The position numbers and the translations under genes are program-made. DNA of 64,000 nt from Chrysomallon squamiferum (lineage: Eukaryota > Mollusca > Gastropoda > Neomphalida > Peltospiridae): positions 9,542,476 through 9,606,475 of the forward strand of contig CM022665.1 of NCBI GenBank assembly GCA_012295275.1, given 5' to 3'. Shown piece after piece: positions 25,990 to 61,600 of this stretch (position 1 is its first letter; each line of letters starts with the position of its first letter). A model generated the notes under the pieces. It was not told where the DNA came from. It saw only the letters and a list, made by a program, of their open reading frames with translations, and did not search any database.

Positions 25990-28900
25990 AGCTATTTAGT
26001 TTTCCCTCAAGTGCTGTAACGACCAACTGCGTCACGGATTCATTAAACAAAATTTAAACTAAGTCGCATGTCAGATACTCGTACTCGACCCACTGTATTT
26101 GACATACAATATTTAAACTTGTATGGTTCCATAGAACTGTAAATAGGTATTCCAAAACGCCTCTATTTTTACTGAACGCATGATTTATTCTGTTTTCAAG
26201 TCCTGTCTGAATAAAAACTGTACAAATGGAAAATTTAAAGTCTTATCTTTTTGTTTATTGCACTAACGTTACCTTGTATTATGAAAAAAAAAAAAAAATA
26301 ATAAAAAAAAAATAATAATAATAATAATCGGTAGCGGTCATCTCGTTATACCTGCTTTTTACGCTCATGGGGTTAGTTCTACGAGCTTTCTCCATATAAA
26401 CAGTCTCAACCAAACAAAAATTCAATATCTTAGCTTCATTTTTTTTTTGTCCAGAATAAAAGATTTTGCCACTCGAAAGCGGAAGAAAAAAAAAAAAAAA
26501 AAAAAAAATCTGCTGGGTCTCTTGCAGACCCCTTTCAAAAATATATCACTGTAAAAAGCAATATTTTGTTTTTTAAAAAGCTGTGGAACTGCAGCTGAAA
26601 GCAACCATACAACCTGTTGCTCGACCTGAGAGAGGCGTCATTTCTTTTGCCGAAAATTTATAAAGGCTTTGAGCAGTTCATTTGTGATGCCCCCCCCTAA
26701 AAAATAAAATAAAAAAATAAAAATAATAATCAACGGTCACGTGACTTGTTTCTGTTATGATCTAAAAAAAATATTGGATGAATAGTATGTAGTATGACAT
26801 GTTATGAAATAAACTTAGTCACAGACAATCACGTTTCAGAACAGACCTTCAAAATCTGTTGTGTGCAAATAGTACCAACAAATTAAATATTAAAACATTC
26901 ATACTGTGGAACTATTTGACTGACAACTTTGAATGTTTTATCACTGAAATCAGGAAAAAAAAAAAAAATAATAATAAAATAAAATAAAACAATAGATAAA
27001 AAAAATCTACGATTATAGTTAGGAGTCAACCTTGTATTTTCCAAAATGTAAATCACTTTTGAGCACCTATTCTAAAATTGTTACTTACAGTTAAAAAGAT
27101 AAATGTATTATGGACCGAGTGCAGGATGATGAAAATAATAAATTAGCATATAAAAATAAATAACAACATAGAAAATGGTTTTATAATATTCAACTACATA
27201 ATTTATCTGGAGTTAACAAAATTTGTATTGATTTTATATTTATGTATGAATGAGAAAAATATACAAAAACAAATACAAAAACAAAGAAAAATGTATATAT
27301 GTTTTTTTTAAACTAACTCGACTTAAAATCTTGCATCAAGATATATATATATATATAGATAAATAGATTATATATATATATATATATATATATAAAGAAG
27401 AAAAAAAAAAGGTTAATTGTGAATTTATTTCTATTACACTTAAATAAATAAAAAATTGAAAAAACCCCAACACATTACTTGTTTATGTAGTAAATATTTC
27501 TTGAAACTTTGTTGATTTCTAGTAACACAGACTTTAATTATATTCACTTGAATATGCATACTTTAACATAAGCAGGATATAATAAATATTCTATTTGTAA
27601 GAGGTGAGCAGTAGGCCACGGTTTACCATGAAAGAGTGAGGAGTGATAGTTTGCCAGATTATTACTTCTCAAATGTGACTACTGGACGTAGCTGACATCA
27701 ATTTAATTAACAGCTTATTAGTTATGCAATTGATATGGCATAAAAACTAAACTGGAATTCCATTGTTTTTATCACATGTACTAATATATAATTTAGCATA
27801 ATTTAGTATACAAAGGTAACATATAACTGAAGTTCTTGTCTTGAAATGGTGGAGGGAATTAAAATAAATAAATAAACAAATAATAATAAAAGAATATGAA
27901 TTTTTAGTTGTATCTTTAGTTTGTTCCCATAAAAAAACAGCTTGCTGAAATGAACTTTATTGGTACATTAATTGTAACAAACAAATATACAACTGACGGC
28001 CAAGTCTACTTAAAATACTTCAGTTATTAATCAATTTTGCAATCGGCCTGGTTATTAAAAAATAATTATTAGAGCAAAACAGCTGATGAGACTGTATGTG
28101 AACTAACATTGTTCCATCATTCAAGGAAATAACACAATTAAAGGGAAGATCTGTGTCATACATCATAAGAGAAGAGAAATGCAGTGAGCTTGTTGGCTGT
28201 TTGTATCACTAAAAATAATAATTAATAAAATATACCTGTAATGAGATGAAATAATAATAATAATAACAATAATCTAATTCATAGGTCGTTTTTCTGTACA
28301 AGAACTAAAATAAACTTGCTAAACAAAAAACAAAAAAGCATATATAATCCACCAAGCATTTAATAAAATTAAAGTAAAAGAATAATAATAATCAGTTAAT
28401 AAATATTACACAGTTTAATTCTGCACAATTTTATATATTTTTCTGTCAGTTCTCACAAGTGACTGAACAAAAAACACATTAATTTTTTTAAATATAATAG
28501 CCATTTTATTTGAATGTTAAGATATGTTTATCTGATTATAGCTTTAAGCCAAATATACAACAGTGATTTTCTGGCAAACTGATCCATTTTATTTTATTTT
28601 ATTTATTTTTATTTATATCATTATTTAATTTAATTTAATTTGTTAAAATTTTAATTTTTTTATTTATTTTTTACTTATTTTTTGTTTTGTTTTTATTTAT
28701 GCATACATTTAATAATTTTACATTGAAATGATGCAAAAATGTCTACATCAACCCACTTTGCTCAGGACAAGGAAGATGAATAATAAGTGAGCCAGAGGGG
28801 TTTTTTCTTTAATTATTGTACATGATCTCAGCTGGTCAATCAAAACTGTTATTCCAGTGCCAGAAAATCATTGACATATCAGGATCATAATAACTGAATG

Positions 28901-29934
28901 TGTTTAAATCATTAAAAAGTTGTATATAAAGCAGCAAAAAAAATAAATAAAATGATTTCATAGCCACAAGATTTAATGTTAAACATTTTTTTTAAAAATA
29001 AAGGTAAAAGAAAAAAGTAAAAAGTAACTGCTAATATTAACTGCTGAACAAAACTTTACTTAATATAAGCAAAACAAAAAAGCTGAGTTTAATGTTGAAC
29101 AAAGTTTTACCTAAAATAAAACAAATACTTAAAAAAAATGCAATATTAACTGTTAAGCAAACATTTACGTAAACTGAAACAAATACTAAAACTAAATATA
29201 TTTAGCTGATCAGCTGTTGAACATATGTACATTCTGGAACCATAAAATATATCCCAGATATATTAATATTTAACTGTGCTTTATTTTTGTTTTTGTTGTT
29301 GTTATAATGAATACAAACACTGAAGACTTAAATGAAAATATAATGTATGTTATAAGGTAATATGCTGAGATATGAGTGTTTCTTAATTTTAATAACATAA
29401 TAATAATAATAAAAATAAAAATAATGACAAAAATAACAATAACAATACAGAGAAATCTTATAAAACAATAAAAGATATAAGTTTAAATAGAAACTTAAAT
29501 ATGAAAACACACATAAAAGATTATAGCCACTGACTAGCAGCAGTGGGTTTCATCTTTGATGACATCATGATATACAAGTAATAGCTAATAACAATTAACA
29601 CAAAACAAATGTGTCATTAAATATTATTATTTCATTCATGAAGTGGTCATGAATACACCAGACTAGTTAAGAAAGCTACAAGAAATGTACAAACTTACAG
29701 AAATTATCTTAGCTGTAATAAAATAATACAATTTCTGCCCATGCAATTTTTTTATAATTTTTTATTTGTATTTCAGACATATCTTTAAATTTGTTCCATT
29801 GTTGCTTTTTTATCCTTCTGAAGCATATTTATAGATCATTCTGCCAAAAATATGCTGAAAAAAAAGTTTCATCAAACAAAGGAATGTATAAAAAAATGTG
29901 CCTTCTAAAATATTAGTCTATGTTTGCTCTTCTT
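25990..29934. other. Gene-free spacer upstream of the secreted-protein gene and 3' of presenilin
   Basis: This spacer of almost 4 kb is AT-rich with many A or T runs, for example at 26484-26507, and (TA)n at 27343-27393. It contains one perfect palindrome GTCACGTGAC at 26736-26745, an E-box of the USF/TFEB type. The part nearest presenilin (below 29934) probably holds its 3' UTR. Minus-strand AATAAA at 29766-29761 is a candidate poly(A) signal. I see no exon or transposon that I can support. Confidence 0.5.
29761..29766 (-). terminator. Candidate poly(A) signal for presenilin
   Basis: AATAAA on the minus strand lies about 170 bases past the presenilin stop at 29935. Several other copies occur further downstream in this AT-rich DNA, so the assignment rests on position only. 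Confidence 0.3.
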
Positions 29935-37436
<7,502 letters not shown>

Positions 37437-39227
37437 ACAGGATTGTTTGAATCATTAAAAGCTTATGGAAATATTTGAACTTTTATACTGACCAGTGTGG
37501 CAGCATTAACAACAGACAGGTATTAAAATTTAATGTCTGAACTAATCACAACAGGTGAAGGGGTAAATGTCCAAGATTTTCAGGATTAAGGAAACTGCAA
37601 ATCAAAATAGAAAACGGAAACAAAAGAAGAATGTGTCATAAGAAGTCACGTGCTTCCGTTTTCGTCATTTAATCTTTAAGGTAATTTACGCCAAAAACAT
37701 TTGCGGGTCCATAATCATTTGGTTTTCTTTCAATCCAATGAGAAATAAGTTCAACCAAGATCGTTTTTAATTTGTATATTGAGATTCGATTTGTCCTGAG
37801 AAAGAATTATAATAACTGGTAAAAGACACTAAAACCGGGCAGTATGACCATAACTAGCTGCATTTCAGACCCACAATACCTTGAAATTTGAATACGAATA
37901 TGACTATCATTCATTCAGTCACTGTGACTGTTAATATGGAGGCCGTGTTCGACGATGCTATGTATTGTATCAATCTAATCAAATTCAAGAACGATTAAAT
38001 TTAGTCTGTCATGCATGCAGTATTTTCAACTAACTTCGAGACTTGTTTATATAAAGTTGTGCGTATTATCTTTGGGGTTCATGCATTTTATTTCTTTTCC
38101 ACCTGTCTTTATTTTTTAAAATAATCTGATGATTGTCGTGTAATTCATACAGTCATATAACCGTATTCAGTTTTGTCATTATTTTGTTTATGATTATATT
38201 ATTAAATTGAACTAACTGAAAGTTATAATATTTCAAATAGATAAACAAATAGATAAATAAAATGATAGTTTATAATTTATTGAGATTTTTTTTTTAAATA
38301 GTGGGTTTTACGTATAATGTTTTTAAAATGGAATTCATAGTTGTCATTAATTTGTATTTATACCATCAGTAGGCTGTTTATTAATAAATCTTTTAATATG
38401 TAAATAAATTAAAATTATTTCGTTATTTTTTAGATAAAATTGTACTGGGATTAAATCCTTTGCAGACAACAGTGAGTAAAATTAGTTTTGATATTACTAT
38501 TAGTTTTCAATAAATATAAATTCCTTCAAAGTGATTATACTACAGACAGTGGCTATACAAGTTACATAACTTGTTAAGTGGAAGATCACTGCAATAACTT
38601 TTTATATACTATCAAAGCCCTTATTTAATTAATTAAATACCCATACTTGATACTTCAAATTTTTTATATAGTTACTTATTTTGAAGAGATAGAAACCCAT
38701 AAACCTGAGGACATTGAATGTAAATAATTAATACTGAACTTAAAAAGAAAATGTCATGGTCGTATATCGTATATTAAAATAATAATAATTAATAATAAAA
38801 TATAAAATATAAATAAATAAATTAAATCTAATATAAATAAATTAAATAAAATTAAATATACATTAATAAATAAATTATGTTTCTAAAATTATATTTTCAT
38901 GTTTTAATTTGTTAAATTGATTAACATTACATGTCTGTCTGTATTTTACAAAAAAATATTAATTGTTATCTTCATTGGATTTATTTTGTATTTGTTTTTT
39001 TAAGATGATGACATTCAAAAGATGAAATAATTTAACACCATTAGTCTGTCAGCATAAGCAGTTTGGAAGTTTTGTCAACTGTTCAAAAACTAGATTTTTA
39101 TCAAAGACTTGAAGTGATTGTACAAGTGAAAAAGAAAAAAGTTATCCTGAATATCAAAAGCCAGTCTTTTGTGTTAGCTGGATTTAATCTCTGTGTTTTT
39201 TATATAAAGAATTTAAATCCTTAAATA
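37437..39227. other. Head-to-head spacer between presenilin and the ABC transporter gene
   Basis: This 1.8-kb interval lies between two divergent start codons. The presenilin-proximal 500 bases have higher complexity and a few CpG sites. The remainder is AT-rich with AAAT/TAA tracts at 38760-38890. 5' UTR sequence and non-coding first exons of either gene may lie here, and an intron in the ABCC10 leader cannot be excluded. No coding region is seen. Confidence 0.5.
37646..37658 (-). promoter_or_regulatory. E-box and ETS site upstream of presenilin
   Basis: On the minus strand CGGAAG abuts CACGTGA about 210 bases before the presenilin ATG (37436). CGGAAG is an ETS-type core and CACGTG an E-box. 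No TATA box is evident, which suits a housekeeping promoter. Use by presenilin is inferred from position. Confidence 0.45.
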
Positions 39228-52809
<13,582 letters not shown>

Positions 52810-54130
52810 AGTTTACACTGTTAGTGTCTGTTGCATTTTTAAATATATTATTTAAATAAGCAACATGTTCTCAGTGTTCCTAAGTTTCACGTTTCTAATG
52901 AAAATAAGACTTTATGGTTTAAATAAATGTATATATGGAGGTATGTGTGGATGTGTGTGCTGCTTCTAGTGCTTAGAATAAGACACATTAAATAATATAA
53001 CTGCACAAGCTTTTGTTTAATAATGACCCACAGTAACATCTCAAATCAATTTTGCCATTATTATTTAATGGAGAGATACAATGATAGATTTGTCCATTTG
53101 GAAGACAAATGTTTTATTGGTTTATGATTTCATTTCTGTTTTTATCATCACTTTTATTTAATTTTTAATAGTGAAGCGAAAAAAAGTTAATCTTTGGTGA
53201 AGTGCAGTGTAATATGATTAGCTTTTGAAAAATTTGCTTTATTTTTGGATCATAATTTTGGAGAAGTGTGTGGCCACATACACCAACACTTCTTTGATCA
53301 ACCTACTAATTTATTAACAGCTCACTTTGATATACCTGTGAATTATACACTTGTATTCATTTCCTTTTGTGAAATAAGCTGAATGACAATAATGAATGAA
53401 TTTCTACTCTGAAGTTATTTTGTGATGTTGAAGTATAGTTTTGTTTAAATTTTACATATATTTATATATAATCATGAATGGTAAAAATTAAATTACCATT
53501 ACTATGGGATAATTTATATAAGCTTCATATGTAACACATCTGATCACCTAAGCTACATTAAACTGTCAGTTGATTTGCATAATATTGTTATAAGTTAAAA
53601 GGAAACTGAAGGTCCTTTATAAATCATGTGAGAGTACAAGTTAAAAATTCTTTAAAAATGTACACAAATAATTCAGGGTCAGAAAAGCAAATCTGACATT
53701 TTGTTTAACAAAAGGTTTTTGCTTTTTATTTGATTTGCTGTCTCATTTAAAAATTAAGTTCAGTATGCATTTATTTTTTTATATCTGTGTAAACTAAACT
53801 GTGACATACTGTAAAATCTGACTTGCATTCAAAATACAATCACACGATATTTACATACTGTTCTGTTTTTGAAAATCCTTAACAAAATATTTGCTCATTC
53901 TAATATATTATTTAACAATAATGATGACAATGATTATGGTAAAAATAATAATTACTAACAAAAAAAACAACAATAGCATTAAAAATTCATATTTAAAAAA
54001 CAATGATGAAACGAATAATATCACAGAATTTGTTTAGGCTTATGAAAATAATAATTAATTCAATAACTCAGTTATTAGATAATAATAAAGAATGAAGAAT
54101 AAATATATACCACTACTGCATCTAATGATA

Positions 54131-54169
<39 letters not shown>

Positions 54170-54723
54170 ATAATAATAATAATAATCATGACTATAAAAA
54201 AATAAATGCTCATACTGTATTTAAAAAAACAATGCCTTATAAAATAAAATCATTTTTAAATAAAATTATATAACCGCAAAATAACAGTGAATGATTGTAT
54301 GAATATATTTTATTTCAGCAAAACATTTTGTTTAATTTTGAATATTTTAACAGTGAGACAGTTAATGTTCCTGTTTGCAAATATAATCTTTTTATTATTT
54401 TAAAAACAAAACATTTTTATTTGCATATTGTTATATTTATCAAAGTATCCAAACGAAGTTAATAATAAAAATTGTTTTAACACTCATTGGTTGTTATTTT
54501 TTTTAAATTTTATTCAAGTTTATGTCTAAATAATTAAAAACAATATATATTTTTTTAAGTATGGTAAATATCGGGTTTCTTTTTTTTTTTCTTTTTTTGT
54601 TAAATTTAAATTCTATTTCTGTCTCTTCCATTTTATATATATAGACACACATACACACTTATGTTTGTATGTATAAAATAAAAGGTTTATTATTAGTAGT
54701 ATTATTAATATTATTATTTAATA
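52810..54723. other. 3' flank of ABCC10, no gene
   Basis: AT-rich unique sequence with short tracts, for example (CTA)n at 54131-54168. Apart from the candidate poly(A) signal I see no exon or mobile element. Confidence 0.5.
52922..52927 (+). terminator. Candidate poly(A) signal of ABCC10
   Basis: AATAAA about 113 bases after the TGA at 52807-52809, followed by a GT-rich stretch (GTATGTGTGGATGTGTGTGC) at 52941-52960. That arrangement fits a cleavage and polyadenylation site. Confidence 0.5.
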
Positions 54724-55037
54724 AACAGGGTCATTCAAAAGTCGTGCTACACTTTTAAATTTTAATTAAATGAAAACAGCTTTACTCATTTGAACAAAAT
54801 TAGTTGTGAACTTTCTATAGACTGCTACAATTTGAAAAAGTGGGCAATTTGTCTAAAAGAAGGCGCTCACGTTGAAGTCTATAGAGCCTAAGAAAACGGA
54901 AGAAGAGGGATATTTTCATTATGGGACAAATTGTAGCAGTCTATAGAAAGTTCTCGACTAATTTTGTTCAAATCCGTAAAGCCATTTTCATTTAATTAAA
55001 ATTTAAAAGTGTAGTGGGACTTTTGAATGACCCTGTT
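54724..55037. mobile_element. Foldback MITE with 111-bp terminal inverted repeats
   Basis: The left arm (54724-54834) begins AACAGGGTCATTCAAAAGTC. The right arm (54927-55037) ends in the exact reverse complement of those 20 bases, and the arms stay roughly 90% identical over 111 bases. A unique centre of about 92 bases separates them. Flanks contain TTAATA on the left and TTTAATA on the right, a possible imperfect target duplication. No coding capacity; superfamily uncertain. Confidence 0.88.
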
Positions 55038-55655
55038 CTTTAATATGCTTTTAAAATATTAATTATTAGAAAAAAGTTACTTTTATTATTCTGCATAAAT
55101 GTTTTGCAGTTCAGAGAAATGTATGCATGTGTATATATTTGGTATTTAATTAAATGGAAACTTCAAACAAAGAAAAAGGTAATAGTAGATGTAATTATAG
55201 GATGAAACAAACTGAAACTGATTAAGGAATGTTTTTACACTGGAAAAAAAGAAGAACAAACAAACAAGGAAACTCACAAAAGGAAAAACAATTTAATACA
55301 GGTTTATTTGCAAAAAATTAAATTTGATTTATAAATCTTTTAACAAATATGTGACTAGAGTTTAAAATTATTAAAACTGGTTAACAATCTATCTGTACAT
55401 CAACCAGTTTTACTTCTACACATATATGCTAATTATCTTTAATATTAAAGTTTTTGATCAATTGATCAAATAAAGTATCATTAAATATTAATGATTTTAG
55501 TTATTTTTATAAAAAACATATCTAATGAAATTAATTTCATAACTGATAATCAAAGTCTTTAAACTTTGATAAAAATGATAGTAACAAGAAACTATAATAA
55601 TGATAATGTAACACAGAAAATGTGTGTTCTACAGATAACATTAACTACAAACACT
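55038..55655. other. AT-rich intergenic sequence
   Basis: This stretch lies between the foldback MITE and the start of the large degenerate array. It is low-complexity AT-rich DNA and I see no gene or repeat in it. Confidence 0.5.
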
Positions 55656-58600
55656 AATGTTTTATAGTTATTATGAAGGTAACTCTATACCATCTTGAAT
55701 GTTTTATTGTTACCTTTATATTAAGGTAACTTCAGTTCATCCGGAATTTGTTTTACTGTTACTACAAATGTAACTCTATACCATCTTCAATATATTGTTA
55801 TGAAATGCATTTGACTAAAATGTCATTTCTTTCTGTCTCTTTTGCTGCTTTCACACTTACTTCAACTAGCAACTTAGATTTCTGTTTTATGATAACTGTA
55901 TGCTGTAGTTCCATCACAGTTTCTCTTGTACCAAATGTTTCTGTTGTGACACTATATTCTCTTGTGCCACAGATTTCTGTTTTATCATAAGTAGTTGTGA
56001 TGCCATTTCCTCTACTGTCTTAAATTTCTGTTTTATAAAATATTGCATCTGCAACATGACTTTCTTTCCCACTGTAGGTTTCAGTTGCAAAATTATTTCC
56101 TCTTCTGTCTAGATTTCAGTATTATTAAATTTTTTCACCATAATATTAACTTTATTTTCTCCAGTGTCTTAGGTCTATTTTATCATACACTGAAGGTGCT
56201 AATACTATTTCCTCTAGTGACCTAGGTTTCTGTTTTCTCGCATCTCTCTTTTACCCTTCATTGTCAGTGAATCATTATTTCCTCTCATTGCATACATTTC
56301 TGTTGCTGCAAAACTATCTCCTTCCTTTCCACAAGTTTTTCTTCTGTGAAACTATTTCTTCTAAACTTCTTACATTTCTCTTTTAACAGTTGAGATATTT
56401 TATTCTCAACTGTTTCATGCTTGTGTTTTATCATGCAACACTATTTTCTCTGCCCTTTCAGATTTCTCTCTTTTCAAACATTTTTACTGTGTACATATTT
56501 TCTCAAGTGTCTTAGGTTTATGTTATATCATTTCCTCTCTTCCCACAGCTTTCTGTTTTATATATTTCCATTACATAGCTAGTTTCTCTAGTGTCTGATT
56601 GCTTCTCCTTTATCATACCTTTCTGTTCCAACAATATTTCATCTAGACTCTAACTTTTCTCTTATCTTTCCACAGGATTCAGTTTTATAATATATTTTCA
56701 TTTCTAAACTATTTTTCAAAGTGTCTTAGGTCTCTGTTTCATCATTCATTGTCAGTGGTGCACTATTTCTTTTCTTATCACAGGTTTCTATTTAATCACG
56801 TTTCCTCTAGTATTCTAGGTTTCAATTTTATCATTGGTTGCCATTACAGTATTATTTTCTCTAATGTCTGATATCTGACTTTTATCATACTTCTGATTGC
56901 AATAATATTGTCTCCAGCCTTGTACATTTCTCTTTTTTCAGACATTGCTGCTGTGACCCTATTTTTCTATAGTGTCTTAGGTCTTTCTTTTATGCCAGTA
57001 ATTCCTCTAGTCCCACAGCTTTCTTTCTTACCATATATTTCCTCTGACATGTCTCTGTTTTAAAATTAGTTGCCTGTATAGCACTGTTTCTTCTCTTCCC
57101 ATAGCTTTCTGCTTTAAAATTGTTTTGTCACAGAATTGTTGTTTTTTTGTTGTTTTTTTCTTCCTGTCTTAGGTCACTATTGTACCATTTGTTGCCAGTG
57201 GATCACTGTTACTCTTTCCCATATCTTTCTGTTTTATCATATATTTCCTCTAACAAACAATTTCATCTTGTATCTTAGGCCTTTGCTTTATCATTCATTT
57301 GCAATTTAAGTTACAAAACTATTTCTTCTATTAGTGTTGCAGTATTTCTTACCCTACTGTCTTAGGGCTGTCTTTTATTATAGTTTTCATTGGGAATGTA
57401 TTTCCTGTATGCTATGTTTGTGTTTTTTCTTTACTGGTATTATGACTCTCTTTTCTAAAGTGACCCTACCTTCTTTCATCCAGTAGGTTTCTGTTTTATA
57501 ATATGTTTTCATTACAAAAGTAATTCTTCTGTCTTTGTATCATCATTTATGGCAGTGCAAAACTATTTATCCTCTCCTCAAGTTTCTGTTTTATCCGATT
57601 CTTGCATTTCAAAACTTTATCCTCTTTTCCAACAGGTTTCTGTTTTATCATATACTTCCTCTCTGCAACTGTTTCTTCTAATGTCTTAGATTTATCTCGT
57701 AATGCTTAAGGTCATTAAATTTTAATGCCAGAATAGCACTATATCCTCTCACTCCAAAGCTTTCTTTTTTGTGATCTGTTTTCACTGCTACAGTTCCTTC
57801 TATTCTCTTAAGTTTCTGTTTTATGATATACTGCAAATGCAGTATTTATTACTGTACTGTCTTATGCTTGTGTTTGATTATAGTTTTCCACTGCAAGTAT
57901 ATTTTCCTCTGACCTATTATATTTTCTGCAGTTTTCTTCAAGTTTGGCACTGTGGCCCTATTGTCTCAAGTTTTCCTACTTCTTCTCTTCCCACAGGTTT
58001 CTGTTTTATAGTATTACTTCTTTGTGAAACTATTTTATCTGGGGTTTTTTGTAGGAGGTTTCTATTTTATTATACTTCCAATTCAAAACTATTTCCATCA
58101 TTCTTACAAGTTATGATGTTATTCTCACTAGTGTGTGATGCCACTTATTGTATCCTGATGCAACATTACTTCTTTGTTCTTAGGCTTCTCTTTTTTCCAA
58201 TATTCCCTGCTCTGTCCCTATCCTCTGATGTGTCTTCGGTTTCTGTATCATCAACAGTTGATAATGGTACACTAACTCTTTCATCTCATTTTGATACAGT
58301 TTATGTATTAAAATATGTTTTCATCCCAAATCCTTTTACATTAGATTTCTGATCATATGTTGCAACTGTGAAACTCTTTCTGGCAATATTTCAGATCTCT
58401 GTTTTATCACAGGTTGCCATTAGAATTCTATTTTCTCTAGTGTCTGATATTTCTGACCATTTAGATTTCTCTTTTATTTTATGTCACAGATCTCCATTTT
58501 CTCATTCTTTGTCTATGTCACTTTATGTTACTATCATCTAATAGTTTATCTTTCACAATGCATTTTGCTTACAAAACTATTTCTTGTACTGTATAAGGTC

Positions 58601-61600
58601 TCTGTTTAATCATTTGTTGCTGGCAAAGCACTGTTTCCAACTCTTTCCATAGGTTTCTTGTTTCCATTCATATATTTCATACTGCAAAACTCTTTAGCTG
58701 TCTTAAGTCTTTTTTTTATCATATATAGCCTTGCATTACTATTTTCTCTAATGTTTCTTTTATAATACTTCTCCAGTCCAGTACTATTTCATATGGTTTC
58801 TTACATTTCTCTCTTCAAATGTTGCCTTTGTGACTCAGTTTGCTCTCAGACCTATATTTTATCATTAACTGCCAGCAAAATGCTATTTAATCTCTTCTTG
58901 TAGGTTTCTATTTTATAAAAAAAAAACGTCCCTAAATCATTTCCTTTGATATGTTAGGTCTCTGTTTTAACATTTGTTACCAGTTCAGCACTATTAGTAT
59001 TATCTCTGTTTTATGTTTCCATTTTAGAAATACTTCCTCCCTTCCCACATGATACTGTTTTATCATATAGTTCAGCTATGAAACTTTCTTATCATAGTTT
59101 CATCTTGCAGCCCTATTTTCTGTAGGTCTCTCTTTTAACTTTCTGTGCCAGTGCAGCAGTTTTCCTGTCTATCTATAAGTTTCTGTTTTAAATGCTGAAC
59201 TATTTTGTAGGTCTCTTTCTCATCATCATTACCAGTTCAACACTGTTTCCGCTCTTTACACTGATTTCAGTTTTATGTGTTTTCATTCTGAAACTATTTT
59301 TCCTAGTGTGTCAGGTTTTTTACCACTAGAACACTAGTTCCTCTTTCCGTGGGTTTCTATTTTATATTTCTTTGCTAAACTTTTTCTTCTAGTGTCTTCA
59401 GTTTTATAACATGTTTTCACTGCAAAACTATTTCTTCTGTTTCTTAGGTGTCTGTTTTATAATTCTTTGCCAGAGCGGCATTACTTCCCGTAAGTTTCTG
59501 TTTTTTTAATGTCTTCATTCTAAAACTATTTCCTCTCCTGCCATAGTTTTATCATATGCTTCCATTTCAGAACTGTTTCTTCCTTTTTGACATTTTTCTT
59601 ATGTATATCCTCTGCAAAACTTATTCCAATGCCTTAGGTTTCTTTTTTCTGACTTTAAGTTGTGATTTTGTTTTCTCAGTTGTCTTAGGTTTCTCTTTTA
59701 TCATTTGTATATTAGCCTTATGTCTTCTTTTCCCAATGGTTTCTGTTTTATAATATGTTTCACTGAGAATTTATTTCTTCTCTGTCCAATTATTAGTTGC
59801 TGATGCAGTAATACTTCAGCTTTTCATATAGATTTCTGTTTTATCGTTTTTGCTGCAAAATATTTCTTCTGAAGTCTTAAGTTTTATTATAGTTTCTCAC
59901 TGAGGCACTACTTATTTAGGCCCCTTAGGTTTCTCTGTTTTTGAGATACAACTGTTGTAACCCACTTTTCTCAAGTGTCTTTCATTTCTGTTGTATTATT
60001 TGCTTCCAGAGTATCACTGTTTCCTCTCTTTACGTAGTTTTCATTTCAAAACTTTCTTATACCATCTTAAAAATCTCTTTTTTCATATAATGTCTTGTGA
60101 TACTATTTTTTCTAGTGTCTGATGTTTCCTTTATAATATTTTTCTCTTGCTACAATAATTCTGGCCTCTTATGTTTCTCTTTTCTTCAGATGTTGCTGTT
60201 GTGACCCAGTTTTCTCAAATATCTTAGGTCTGTTAACATTTGTTGCCTGTGTATCACCATTTCTTCTCTTCCCATAGCTTCCAGTTTTATAACATTTTAT
60301 TTTTGCAAAACAATTACTCTTGTTTTAGGTTTCTCTTTTATCCATTTGTGCCAGTGCAGCACAATTTTCTCTCTTTCCATAGATTTCAATCTTTCTTTTT
60401 CTAGTGTCTTCAATTGGACTTTTTCATTCCTTGCCAATGCAGTACTCTAACTAACCTCTCTTCTCACAACTTTCTGTTTTTTAATGTTTTCATTCTTAAA
60501 AGATATCTTCTTGTGTGTTTCAGTATTTGTTGCTGGTGCAGGACTACTTGCTCTTTTTTTTCTGTTTTATAATATGTTTTTGTTGTGAAACTGTTTTCTT
60601 TAGTGTCCTAAGTCTCTGTTTTATTATGTAATGACCCCTGTGCAACACTATCTGATCTCTTCATATAGACTTCTGTTCTATCACACTTTTCTTCTGTATG
60701 TTCAGTATTTATCATTTGCACAGCATGTCTTCCTCTTTCAGTAGCTCTCTGTATTCTAATTTGTTTCTGTTTAGAAACTACTTCCTCTCTTTCAACAGGT
60801 TTCTATATTGTAATAATTATATTTTCGTTGCTAAAATATTTTGTCTAATGTCTTAGGTCTCTGTTTTAACATATGTTGCAAAAGAAACACTACTTCATTT
60901 CTTTGCATAAATTTCTGTTTTATAATAGTTTTCACTGTCAAAATATTTCTTCTAATGTCTTATGTCTCTGTTTTCTCATTCATTTTGAATGTAACACTTC
61001 TCCCTCTCTATCTGAAGATTTCTGTTTTGTAATATGTTTTCACTGTAAAACTGTCTTCTCTAGTTTGTTGTTTCAGATTTATCTTATGTTTGTGTTGTGA
61101 TATGTTTTTCTGTTACACCACAAATTTCTGTTTTATTGAGTGTTCGTGGTGTGACAGAATTAGTTCTAGTGTGACAGATTTCTGTGTCTTGGACACAACT
61201 TTCTTTTGCTATACTGTTTCATCAGTCCTTTTGGGTTTTTGTTTCTTCAGTGCAAAACTTTTTTTTGTTTTACCGTATTTCGTACTGTAGCTCTATTTGT
61301 TATGGTGTTTTAGATTTCTCTTTTATCATATGTTGTTGTGGCAACAGCCTTTTCTGTAGTTCCACTATTTACTGTTGGTTTGTCCTCAAACAAAATTATT
61401 TAATTGTTTCAGAAGTTCCTCCTGTTAGATGGCTTCTGTGATCTTGTGAACAGGTACTGAAAAAAAAAAATAACTAAAATAAATATTAGTGTGGTTGGTT
61501 CTGATTCTTGTTCTCACTTTGTCTTTCTTTCCAAGACGAAAATGTGTGTATGCTTGTATACATTTATATTTTTGTTTGTGCATCTATATGTTTGAGCTAG

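Noticed and set aside
57771-58352. 193-residue open frame
   Set aside because: It lies wholly inside the pyrimidine-rich array, is dominated by Phe/Leu/Ser/Cys from TTT/CTT/TCT codons, and has no domain or splice context.
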